Assembly (NCBI GenBank): GCA_900539605.1
Contig: UQCS01000006.1
Location: 1 to 64,000, forward strand
Origin: an uncultured Azospirillum sp.
GTDB lineage: Bacteria; Pseudomonadota; Alphaproteobacteria; RF32; CAG-239
DNA length: 64,000 bases
Direction of reading: 5' to 3'
Below, one piece after another: positions 17,197-26,040 of this stretch. The notes beneath the pieces are model-generated. The model was not told where the DNA came from, ran no database searches, and was given only the letters and a program-made list of their open reading frames with translations. How positions within the stretch are numbered: the first letter of the stretch is position 1; each line of letters opens with the position of its first letter. The translations under genes were made by a program, and so were the position numbers.

Positions 17197-20073
17197 TTGG
17201 CACCAAATATTTGCAATATTCCCGCCAGTTGCAGTCCGGTTGACACGCTGGCACGGGAACTGTCCTCCGCCGACGGCCGGTTTCAATTGGCCGATATGCT
17301 GATCTTGCTGCCAAACCGTCGTGCCTGCGGGGAATTGCGCGATGCCTTTGTCCGTCTCAACGGTATGAATCCGACGATTCTGCCGCGGATTATGTCGTTG
17401 ACAGATCCCGACGAGGATGAAATATTTTTTGCCGAAACTGCTGCCGGCGCCGCTATGCTTCCGCCGGCAATTTCTCCGATCGAACGCACTCTGTTGTTCA
17501 TACGTCTGATCGCCACCCGCCCGCGTGATTTCGGCAACGGCGAATCCTCTTTGGCTCAGGCAGCCTATCTGGCGGCTGAGCTGGGACAACTGCTCGATAC
17601 CGTCGAAAACGAAGAGCTTTCTTTTGACGCCCTGTCTGCGCTGGTACCGGAGGAATACGCCGCCCACTGGCAAAAAACCCTCGATTTTTTAACCATCATC
17701 ACCGAACATTTTCCCCAAATCCTCGCCGAACGCGGCTATATTGACACTGCCCAACGCCGGATAAAATTGCTGAAAATGCAAAATACTGCCTGGCAAAACC
17801 GTCACTCCAACGGTAAAATAATCATTGCCGGTATCCCCGGCGGCACACCCGTTGTCCGTCAGTTGATAAGAACAGTGAGCGAACTTGACAACGGAAAGGT
17901 TTATCTGAACGGTCTCGACCGCTGGTTGGATGATGATGCTTGGCAGCAGATCGACGAGACCCACCCTCAGTTTGAAACTAAACGACTGCTCGACGATTTG
18001 GGTTTGGAACGTCATCAGATTCCCGATTTGGTTTCGCCGGACAACCCTGAACGCGAAAAACTGGTTTCGGAAATCATGCGTCCCGCCGCCGCCACCGACC
18101 GTTGGCGCGAACTGAACAGCCGGCCTTTTGCTCCCAAGGCAATCAACGGTATTCATCTGATCAGCTGCCGCGAGTTGCACGAAGAAGCGTTGGCAATTGC
18201 CGCCGTTATGCGCCACACTTTGGAAGTGCCGGAAAAAACCGCTGCTCTTGTCACCACCGACCGCAATTTGGCGCGCCGGGTTGCCAACGAACTGAAACGC
18301 TGGGACATTACGGTTGACGATTCTGCCGGACGGCCGTTGTCGCAAACACCGGTCGGCATCTTTCTCCGACTGACCGCCGAAGCCTGTAACGGCGAATCCG
18401 ATAACGTTTCGCTGCTCGGACTGCTTAAACATCCGTTAACGGCCTGCGGACAAAAAGTCGTTGTTACCCGCAATCTTGCCCGTGCTTACGAAAAAAACGT
18501 GCTTCGCGGACATTGCTCTAACCCCGACCTGGAAAAATTTATTTTGCGGCAAAAAGAAACTTTGCGCCCGTTACTTGAACTCTGCTGCCAACCGCAGGCC
18601 GATTTCCGGGCACTGATTACCGCGCATCTCCGCGCCGCCGAGCAACTTGCGGCCGACGATCAGCTGCCGGGCGCCGAACGGCTGTGGCAGGGCGATGACG
18701 GCGAAGCCGCCGCAACCTTGTTTTCTGACCTGCTGGAAAACATCGGCACCCTCCCTTCGGTTCCCGGTTCGCAATACGGCAAATTTATCGAAGCGCTAAT
18801 AGCTGCCCGCACGGTACGTCCGAAATACGGAACCCATCCGCGCCTGAAAATACTCGGTCCGATCGAAGCCCGCCTGACCGGTTTTGACACCGTTATCATC
18901 GGCAGCGTCAACGAAGGAACCATGCCGACCGCCGCGCCGGCCGGCGCATGGTTGTCACGACCAATGAAGAAAAGTTTCGGATTTCCGCTGCCGGAAAAAA
19001 ACATCGGTGTTCAGGCACGCGATTTTGCCCACCTGTTAACTCAAAAAGAAATATACATCAGTCGCGCCGAACGGGTCGAAGGGACGCCGACCGTCAAATC
19101 ACGCTGGTGGATGCGCATGGAAACCGTCCTCAATGCCGGGGGAATCAAAATCGGGCAGCTTTATAATTTCACTTATCCGCAAACCGCCGCTTTTCTGGAT
19201 CAGCCGCGTCTCTACAAACCGATTGCCGCACCGGCACCCAAACCGCCGTTGTCGGCGCGCCCGCGCGAACTATGGGCCGGTGCGATCGAAAATCTGATGC
19301 GTGATCCCTATATTGTTTTTGCCAAATATATCCTCAAACTGGAACCGCTTGATGACATCAACCGCCAACCGGGAATCGTCGATTTCGGCATTATCGTTCA
19401 TGCGGTGTTGGAAAGGTTTAACCGTCATTACCCTGGTCCGCTGCCGGCTGATGCCAAGGAAATTTTGCGTCAGTTTGCCGCCGAGGAATTCCGCAATTGC
19501 GGAATTTCCGTACAAACCCTGGCTTTTTGGCAGCCGGCCGTCGACAAGATGATCGCCTGGATTTTGCAACACGAAAATGGCTACCGTCAAACAATTGCCA
19601 AAATATGCAGCGAAATCAGCGGCCGTTACAGTTTTAAGGCACCGGGCGGCATGTTTACTATCGGTGCTAAAGCCGACCGTATTGACATCACCGCCGACGG
19701 CAAACTCAATATCATTGACTACAAAACCGGTCGTGCCCGTACCAAAAAAGAAATTACCGCCGGCTATGCCCCTCAATTGCCGATCGAGGCTTTGATCGCA
19801 CAAAACGGCGGCTTCCCCGGCCTGGCGCCTTCATCGGTTGCTTCGCTGCGTTACTGGCGGCTGGGCCGGGAAGAGATTTGCGTTGACGAAAAAATTGATC
19901 AAATTCTCGAACATAATCTTGCCAACATCAAAACACTGGTGGCAATTTTTGATAATCCGGACAAACCTTACATCACCCAACCAAACCCTAAATATGCACC
20001 GGCTTATTCAGATTATGAACATTTGTCACGCCTGAAAGAATGGGGAGTTACTGATCGCAATGAAGAACAATGA
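17197..20073 (+). CDS. addB: Double-strand break repair protein AddB
   Basis: The 958-residue protein matches alphaproteobacterial AddB: an N-terminal helicase-like region with LILLPNRRACGELRDAF, an inactivated helicase body, and a C-terminal PD-(D/E)XK nuclease (about residues 830-860; KADRID then IIDYKTGRAR). AddAB resects broken DNA ends and loads RecA, replacing RecBCD. The start appears to be TTG at 17197, as no ATG fits. The last 14 bases overlap addA. It could be cotranscribed with rph-rdgB. Confidence 0.92.
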   Translation: MAPNICNIPASCSPVDTLARELSSADGRFQLADMLILLPNRRACGELRDAFVRLNGMNPTILPRIMSLTDPDEDEIFFAETAAGAAMLPPAISPIERTLLFIRLIATRPRDFGNGESSLAQAAYLAAELGQLLDTVENEELSFDALSALVPEEYAAHWQKTLDFLTIITEHFPQILAERGYIDTAQRRIKLLKMQNTAWQNRHSNGKIIIAGIPGGTPVVRQLIRTVSELDNGKVYLNGLDRWLDDDAWQQIDETHPQFETKRLLDDLGLERHQIPDLVSPDNPEREKLVSEIMRPAAATDRWRELNSRPFAPKAINGIHLISCRELHEEALAIAAVMRHTLEVPEKTAALVTTDRNLARRVANELKRWDITVDDSAGRPLSQTPVGIFLRLTAEACNGESDNVSLLGLLKHPLTACGQKVVVTRNLARAYEKNVLRGHCSNPDLEKFILRQKETLRPLLELCCQPQADFRALITAHLRAAEQLAADDQLPGAERLWQGDDGEAAATLFSDLLENIGTLPSVPGSQYGKFIEALIAARTVRPKYGTHPRLKILGPIEARLTGFDTVIIGSVNEGTMPTAAPAGAWLSRPMKKSFGFPLPEKNIGVQARDFAHLLTQKEIYISRAERVEGTPTVKSRWWMRMETVLNAGGIKIGQLYNFTYPQTAAFLDQPRLYKPIAAPAPKPPLSARPRELWAGAIENLMRDPYIVFAKYILKLEPLDDINRQPGIVDFGIIVHAVLERFNRHYPGPLPADAKEILRQFAAEEFRNCGISVQTLAFWQPAVDKMIAWILQHENGYRQTIAKICSEISGRYSFKAPGGMFTIGAKADRIDITADGKLNIIDYKTGRARTKKEITAGYAPQLPIEALIAQNGGFPGLAPSSVASLRYWRLGREEICVDEKIDQILEHNLANIKTLVAIFDNPDKPYITQPNPKYAPAYSDYEHLSRLKEWGVTDRNEEQ

Positions 20074-23000
20074 TGACCTTATTGCCCGCGAGCGTGCTGA
20101 ACTCGGTCGCCGCGCCACCGTTCAGCAGCAAAAAGCCGCCGATCCGACCCATTCGGTTTGGGTGAATGCTTCCGCAGGAACAGGCAAAACCAAAGTCCTG
20201 TCCGACCGGGTTCTGCGGCTGCTGCTTTCGGGTGTCAGTGCCGCCAAACTGTTGTGCCTCACTTATACCAAGGCAGCCGCGGTGGAAATGAACACACGTG
20301 TTTCGCAAAAACTCAGCCGCTGGGCGGTGGCCGACGACAGCAGTCTTGAAAAGGAACTGACTAAACTTTATGGCATACTGCCGCAAGATCCAAAGCAGCT
20401 TAATGAACTGAAAGCCCGGTCAAGACGTCTGTTTGCGGTTTTGCTCGACACCCCGGGCGGCATCAAAATACAGACGATTCACAGCTTTTGTCAGGAAATT
20501 CTGAAACGTTTTCCACTCGAAGCTGGTGTTTCGCCTCATTTCGAAGTTATGGACGATCGAAGCGCCGGTGAAGCGGTTGAAGAAATCAAAAACCGCCTGA
20601 TTGAAGAAATCCGCAACCGTCCCGACAGCCCGGCCGCTCAAGCTATGAGCTTTCTCACTGCCAACATCAGTGAACTGAAATTTCCCGACATCATCAATTC
20701 CATCGTTAACGAACGCGGCAAAATCGGCCGTCTGCTTGAACGTTACCAAACCGTTGACGGATTACTGACCGCTCAAGCAGCCAAGTTGGGAATTACACCC
20801 GGACAAACAATCGAACAGTTGTGCCAAGATTTTTTTGAAGCGCTGCCGCGGCAACGGTTACAAGTCCTGCTCGAGGCCTGGTTGAACGGCGGCAGCCGGC
20901 TGACCGCCCGTGCCGCCCGTTTGGCCGCGGTACTGCAAAATCCGCAACCGCAAAATTATCAAACTTATATCGATGCTTTTTTGAGTGACGGTGAACCATA
21001 CAAAACAATTGCCACCAAAGCGCAACTGGATAAAAATCCACAACTGGCGGAAATTTATGCCGACGAAATCGCCCGTATTCTCGAATTCAATCAACATTTT
21101 AAAGCCTTGCGGGTTTTTCTTTCGACCAAAGCGGTCGTCTGTCTGGCCGATGAATTGATTAAAGGCTACAATGCCTACAAGCAGGCGCGGGCCCTGATGG
21201 ATTATAACGACATGATTTTATTGACGCGTCGCCTGCTCGAAAATCGTGACGCCGCCCGCTGGGTTCTTTATAAGCTGGACGGCGGCATTGACAATATTCT
21301 GATTGACGAAGCACAGGACACTTCACCCGATCAATGGCAAATCATCCGCGCCGTCAGCGACGAATTTTTTACTTCTGAAGACAGCCGCCGCACCATTTTT
21401 GCCGTTGGTGACCGCAAACAGTCGATTTACAGTTTTCAGGGTGCCGATCCCGACAAATTCGACGAAATGCGGGCTTATTTTGCCGCTAAAACCAAAAACT
21501 TCAGCCAAGTCAACCTGGAAGTTTCGTTTCGTTCTACCCCGGCCGTTCTCGACACCGTCAATCAGCTGTTCAATGACGGCCAGATTTGTCGCGGTGTCGC
21601 TTCCGAGGGCGAAAACGTCACCCATATCCCTTTCCGCCGCGGCGAAGGCGGAAGCGTTGAATTCTGGGAACTGATTGAACCCGAAGCCGGTGAAAACGGT
21701 GACGAATGGCAGCCGCCGGTCGAACATCAAAACGCGCCGACCACCAGTTCGCGAATGGCCCGTCAGATTGCCCTAAAAATCCACGCCATGGTCAGCGGCG
21801 GCGAACGATTGGATTCGCAAAACCGTCAGCTTCGTTACGGTGACTTCCTGATTTTGGTCCGCAGTCGCGACGCTTTTTGCGAAGAATTGATCCGCGAATG
21901 TAAAAAAGCCGGCGTCGGCGTTGCCGGAATTGACCGTATCCGCCTGCTGGATCAGATTGCCGTCCAAGATCTGGTCAGTTTGGGCAAATTCCTGTTATTG
22001 CCCGAAGACGATCTCAGTTTGGCCGAAGTCCTCAAATCACCTTTGTTCGGTTTGGACGACGACGATTTGTTTAAGCTTTGTTACCGCCGCAACGGCAGCG
22101 TCTGGGAAAGGCTTGAACAGTGTTCACAATATCAGGATGCTTTCGAAATATTGAAGCAATTGTTGAATATGGCCGACTATGTGCGGCCATTTGAGCTCTA
22201 CTCTCATGTGTTGGGTCCGCTCGGGGGACGGCGCAAATTTGCCGAACGGATGGGAAACGAAGCTGAAGACGGTTTGAACGAATTTCTCAATTTGGCTCTC
22301 AGCTTTGAGCAGACCCATGTCGCTTCTTTGCAAAAGTTTATCGACTGGGTGGTCAGCGACGACGTCGAAATCAAGCGCGAAACAGAGTCCGGATGCGGTG
22401 ATCTGGTCCGTTTGATGACGGTTCACGGCTCCAAAGGCCTGCAAGCCCCGATCGTTATTTTGCCTGATACCGCGCGGATTCCGATATACCGTCGCGAAGC
22501 CGAAATTTTGTGGGACGACGACGGATTATTCCTCTACCCCGCATCTGCAGCCGATTATGAAACCGTATGCAGCCGTCTTAAAGAAAGGCAAAAACAAAAA
22601 GTAAGCGAAGAATACCGGCGCTTGATGTACGTGGCGGTTACCCGTGCCGAAGACCGCATGATCGTATGCGGCTATCGCAAAACCCGTCGGCCGGCGGAAG
22701 AATGCTGGTATAATTTATTCAAAAACCGTTTTGAACAAATATCGGTGTTGGATCAGCAAGAACACACACGACGTTACGTTTCTCCCCAACTATTCAACCC
22801 CGAACCCAAAGAGCAAACAAAACCCGTGAACTGTGTTTTTAAATCTCAAACATGGATGGAAACCCCTGCTGTACCAGAAGGGCCGCTGGCACGGCCGCTG
22901 ACCCCTTCTCGTCCCGAAGAATACGAACCGGCTGTCATATCACCGCTCAGCCACGACTGGCATCCCCACTTGTTTAAACGCGGTCTGCTGATACACCGGC

Positions 23001-23434
23001 TTCTTCAGTTTCTGCCGCAAATCGAACCGTCTGCACGCTCCCGCACCGCAGAAGCCTTCATTCGCCGCAATGCGCCGGAAATAGCCGTTTCTGAGGCTGA
23101 CAAAATTATTGCCGAGATTATGTCGTTGCTAGAAGATCCGCAATTCGGCAGCGTCTTCGGCCCCGATTCTAAAGCGGAGGTTCCGATAATGGGACAAATC
23201 GGCGAACAAATTATCTCCGGACAAATCGACCGTTTGATTATCGAACCGGAAAGAGTCGTAATTGTTGACTTTAAAACCAACCGCCCCGCCGCGGCAACCG
23301 TTGAGGAAGTCCCGCCGCTTTATCGCCGCCAGTTATCTGCTTATCGCCAACTGCTGCAAAAAATCTATCCCGACAAAAAAGTTATCTCTCTGATTTTGTG
23401 GACAAACACAGCAACTCTGATGCAAATAGAATAA
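20060..23434 (+). CDS. addA: Double-strand break repair helicase/nuclease AddA
   Basis: The 1124-residue UvrD-type superfamily 1 helicase has Walker A ASAGTGKT (residues 37-44), LLIDEAQDTSPDQW-type motif II (NILIDEAQD), VGDRKQSIY motif III and the C-terminal MTVHGSKGLQ and YVAVTRAED motifs. A nuclease domain ends the protein (about 1055-1075; GQIDRLI and VDFKTNRP). AddA is the ATP-driven motor and 3'-strand nuclease of AddAB. It overlaps addB by 14 bases, consistent with equimolar synthesis. trxA follows about 100 bases later, the familiar addB-addA-trxA order. Confidence 0.96.
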   Translation: MKNNDDLIARERAELGRRATVQQQKAADPTHSVWVNASAGTGKTKVLSDRVLRLLLSGVSAAKLLCLTYTKAAAVEMNTRVSQKLSRWAVADDSSLEKELTKLYGILPQDPKQLNELKARSRRLFAVLLDTPGGIKIQTIHSFCQEILKRFPLEAGVSPHFEVMDDRSAGEAVEEIKNRLIEEIRNRPDSPAAQAMSFLTANISELKFPDIINSIVNERGKIGRLLERYQTVDGLLTAQAAKLGITPGQTIEQLCQDFFEALPRQRLQVLLEAWLNGGSRLTARAARLAAVLQNPQPQNYQTYIDAFLSDGEPYKTIATKAQLDKNPQLAEIYADEIARILEFNQHFKALRVFLSTKAVVCLADELIKGYNAYKQARALMDYNDMILLTRRLLENRDAARWVLYKLDGGIDNILIDEAQDTSPDQWQIIRAVSDEFFTSEDSRRTIFAVGDRKQSIYSFQGADPDKFDEMRAYFAAKTKNFSQVNLEVSFRSTPAVLDTVNQLFNDGQICRGVASEGENVTHIPFRRGEGGSVEFWELIEPEAGENGDEWQPPVEHQNAPTTSSRMARQIALKIHAMVSGGERLDSQNRQLRYGDFLILVRSRDAFCEELIRECKKAGVGVAGIDRIRLLDQIAVQDLVSLGKFLLLPEDDLSLAEVLKSPLFGLDDDDLFKLCYRRNGSVWERLEQCSQYQDAFEILKQLLNMADYVRPFELYSHVLGPLGGRRKFAERMGNEAEDGLNEFLNLALSFEQTHVASLQKFIDWVVSDDVEIKRETESGCGDLVRLMTVHGSKGLQAPIVILPDTARIPIYRREAEILWDDDGLFLYPASAADYETVCSRLKERQKQKVSEEYRRLMYVAVTRAEDRMIVCGYRKTRRPAEECWYNLFKNRFEQISVLDQQEHTRRYVSPQLFNPEPKEQTKPVNCVFKSQTWMETPAVPEGPLARPLTPSRPEEYEPAVISPLSHDWHPHLFKRGLLIHRLLQFLPQIEPSARSRTAEAFIRRNAPEIAVSEADKIIAEIMSLLEDPQFGSVFGPDSKAEVPIMGQIGEQIISGQIDRLIIEPERVVIVDFKTNRPAAATVEEVPPLYRRQLSAYRQLLQKIYPDKKVISLILWTNTATLMQIE

Positions 23435-23537
23435 GCGGTTTTAAATTTAGGGGTTGTTTTTATATCATAAACCTTTAATATTGAGTTCAGAATTCCTATA
23501 TATAACAGTAATGTCAGTATCAGAGAAAGGAAAAAAC

Positions 23538-23852
23538 ATGTTATCAATCAATGATTCTCAGTTTGAGAGCGAAGTATTAAACAGCAAAGGCCTGGTGTTG
23601 GTCGATTTTTGGGCAGAATGGTGCGGCCCCTGCCGCCAGCTCGGACCGATCTTGGAAGAAGTTGGTAAAAGCATGGGTGACAAAGTCAAAATCGTCAAAA
23701 TGAATGTTGATGATGCCCCGGATACGGCTGCCCATTACGGAATCCGCAGTATTCCGACTATGTTTCTGTTCAAAGACGGCAAACAAATTGATACCAAAAT
23801 CGGTTTAAATCCGCAATCGGCCATTGTTTCATGGATCGAAGCTAACCAATAA
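23538..23852 (+). CDS. trxA: Thioredoxin
   Basis: The 104-residue thioredoxin has the active site WCGPC at residues 28-32, the conserved FWAEW before it and the cis-proline loop IRSIPT. It reduces protein disulfides in the cytosol. I chose ATG at 23538 over the longer frame because an AGAAAGG ribosome site precedes it and because families start at this point. A small FTR-like protein elsewhere in the window (49001) could be part of the thioredoxin redox system. Confidence 0.96.
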   Translation: MLSINDSQFESEVLNSKGLVLVDFWAEWCGPCRQLGPILEEVGKSMGDKVKIVKMNVDDAPDTAAHYGIRSIPTMFLFKDGKQIDTKIGLNPQSAIVSWIEANQ

Positions 23853-23868
23853 AATCTCGTCTTTTCAC

Positions 23869-23897
23869 AAACCCCGGATTTTCCGGGGTTTTTTTAT
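23869..23897 (+). terminator. trxA terminator
   Basis: A 9-bp stem (23869-23877 with 23883-23891) and a T tract lie shortly after the trxA stop. Confidence 0.85.
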
Positions 23898-24013
23898 TAC
23901 TTTCTTTCCCGATCTCTATACTTTCGGAAAATAACGACAATATGCAGGCAAATTTTTTATTGCCAAGTTGACATTATGTTTTAATATTACCAAAAAAATA
24001 ACGGATAAAGACT

Positions 24014-24859
24014 ATGAATACATTTGAACGGCTAAAATCTTATCAGGAAATTCTTCGTAAAGACGAACCTGTAAATACTTTCAATCCCTGGGCTTTTATT
24101 TTTAACTCCTTTTATTATTTTTGGAAAGATCTCGGCTTGCTTTTGTTTGCCGCTTATGCTCTGGCCACGCCGTTATTGTTCGTGGTTATGGTCTTGATCA
24201 AAATTCCGCCTCAGGCTGCTTTGATAACCGCCGTACTGGTGGTCCGCACCACTGCCGGGTTGCGCGCCAACACCGATATCCGCAACCACATGAAGAATTT
24301 CGTCGCAAAATATAAAGACTTCCAGCCCGAAAAAGAAGAACCCGTGGTTTATTTCTCCGTTTCTCGGTTGCGGCTGTTTTTGGCTTCCTTGCTCAGCTTG
24401 GGCATTTATGACGTCTACTGGGCTTACAAAAACTGGGATGCTATCCGCAATTACAAAAAAGACACCAGCATTTATCCGATTTTTCGCAGTTGGTTTTTCG
24501 GGATATTTTTTATCTATCCGTTATTTTCACAAATAAAACAAAGCTGTGCTTCGACCAAGCCTGTAGGATTCCTGTTCGGTTTGTCCAGCGTTCTCTATAC
24601 GATCTTATACATAGTTGACATTACTCTTACCCGGTTATCCGACAAAACAACCAACGAAGAACTGAATATGGGCCTGTTTTTAGTTTGGATGGCCGTCACG
24701 GTGTTGTCCGCGCTTTTTCTGCTGCCGATCCAAAAAGCAATCAACGAACACAATCACAAGTTGAATTCCGATCATCGTCCGCATAATTTCTTTTATCCCG
24801 GCGAACTGGCTGCCATCATTATACCGCTCGTTATCTTTATCTTTTTTGCCTTAAAATAA
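24014..24859 (+). CDS. Membrane protein with DUF2628-like and DUF4234-like regions
   Basis: The 281-residue membrane protein has about six membrane segments. The N-terminal part (FNPWAFIFNSFYYFWKDLG) resembles DUF2628 proteins. The central part (LRLFLASLLSLGIYDVYWAYKNWDAIRN, positions about 118-150) has the layout of DUF4234-type proteins. Its function is unknown. The resemblance comes from pattern memory and has not been searched. It lies alone between the trxA terminator and the permease gene downstream. Confidence 0.75.
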   Translation: MNTFERLKSYQEILRKDEPVNTFNPWAFIFNSFYYFWKDLGLLLFAAYALATPLLFVVMVLIKIPPQAALITAVLVVRTTAGLRANTDIRNHMKNFVAKYKDFQPEKEEPVVYFSVSRLRLFLASLLSLGIYDVYWAYKNWDAIRNYKKDTSIYPIFRSWFFGIFFIYPLFSQIKQSCASTKPVGFLFGLSSVLYTILYIVDITLTRLSDKTTNEELNMGLFLVWMAVTVLSALFLLPIQKAINEHNHKLNSDHRPHNFFYPGELAAIIIPLVIFIFFALK

Positions 24860-24989
24860 AGCGTCTTTAATCATTCGGAATTATGGGATTCGGAACCGAA
24901 ATTTAATAAAATCGGAAGAAGATAAAAAAATCTTCCTCTTTTTTTTGCCGCTTTGGTTCATATATATAAGCAAAACAGGGAACACAAAA

Positions 24990-25892
24990 ATGCTTTGGAT
25001 CATTGACGGCCTGATTTACGGTTTTTTTACCGCCATTTATACCATTTTCAACCAGCACTATAAGCTCAATGCTTATTTGCTGGGAATATGGCGCGGTTGG
25101 GGCATCGCTTTTTTCTGCGCGCCTTTTCTATGGTTTTTCGAAGTCCCGACCTCTGCTTATTATTGGTTCTTGCTGATCGCTCAGGGCTTTATGATCGCTG
25201 TATACGATTCGCATTTGTTTTTTGCCTCGGCACAATACGGTGCCGGGCCTACTTCCCGGGTTATGGCCCTCACCGCAATGGTCACAACTTTTTTTTGGTG
25301 GTTTCTGACTCCTGACGACTTTTTGAAATTGTTGAACAACGGAACCGTGGTCATCACTATCATATTGCTGTTGTTCGGATTTACGGTATGTTACTGGCAA
25401 ATGATCAAATCTCCGGTGTCGCAGGAACTGGTCAATTATATGATTCCCGCCATTTTATCGCTGGCCGGCATGAGCATTGCCACCAAAGAAATTGCCATGC
25501 GCGGTTCCACCGTTTGGAGCGCAGTCACCTATTATCTTACGGTCGCTACGTTCGTCAGCGGCACAACCAACGCCTGGTGGTACATTCGCAGCACCAAACC
25601 GGGTATAAGCGGCTTTTTTAAACAGGTTTTTTCGCCCCATGTGATTAAAGCGGGCCTATATGTCATCAGCTTCAGCGCTGCATTGATTACAGCCAAAACC
25701 CTGGCGTTGCGGGTCGCACCAAACCCCGGTTACGTAACCGCTTTGCTGCTAACGGCGCCGATTTTTGTTTTCGCCCTCAACCGTTATAACAAAGTCAATG
25801 ACGACGTGTCCGTCAAAGCCGGTTTTATGATGATCGCTTTTTTGGTGGCACTGATGCTGTTGGTTACCGGCAACTTCGGCGTTAACGACTAA
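24990..25892 (+). CDS. EamA/DMT-like membrane transporter, substrate unknown
   Basis: The 300-residue protein has about ten membrane segments in two roughly similar halves, as in drug/metabolite transporter (EamA-like) permeases. It begins MLWIIDGLIYGFFTAIYTIF. I chose ATG at 24990, which has an AGGGAA ribosome site, over an upstream frame extension. The substrate cannot be told. A candidate repeat element begins 9 bases after its stop. Confidence 0.7.
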   Translation: MLWIIDGLIYGFFTAIYTIFNQHYKLNAYLLGIWRGWGIAFFCAPFLWFFEVPTSAYYWFLLIAQGFMIAVYDSHLFFASAQYGAGPTSRVMALTAMVTTFFWWFLTPDDFLKLLNNGTVVITIILLLFGFTVCYWQMIKSPVSQELVNYMIPAILSLAGMSIATKEIAMRGSTVWSAVTYYLTVATFVSGTTNAWWYIRSTKPGISGFFKQVFSPHVIKAGLYVISFSAALITAKTLALRVAPNPGYVTALLLTAPIFVFALNRYNKVNDDVSVKAGFMMIAFLVALMLLVTGNFGVND

Positions 25893-25901
25893 GTTAATCA
25901 G

Positions 25902-26040
25902 CCCTTATACGAACTTGTAAAGTTCGGAGAATGAGACGAGTGGTAAGAAATAAGGAAAATTGCGAGGGCGCGTACAAAATAGTACGTAACCGAGTAATTT
26001 ATTCGCAATTTCTGTACCAATCGGCCCTTATACGAACTTT
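25902..26040. repeat. Candidate extragenic repeat element
   Basis: A 16-bp direct repeat (GCCCTTATACGAACTT at 25902-25917 and 26025-26040) bounds a 139-bp region. Next to the first copy is a perfect CGAACTT/AAGTTCG hairpin (25911-25927). The interior is a large imperfect palindrome centred near 25981, with arms TGGTA...GAAAT and GCG...CGTAC. The right end supplies the ftsK stop codon. It codes for nothing apparent. Confidence 0.55.

Noticed and set aside
23454..23537. Upstream extension of thioredoxin
   Set aside because: The extra 28 residues do not fit the family, and a ribosome site precedes 23538.
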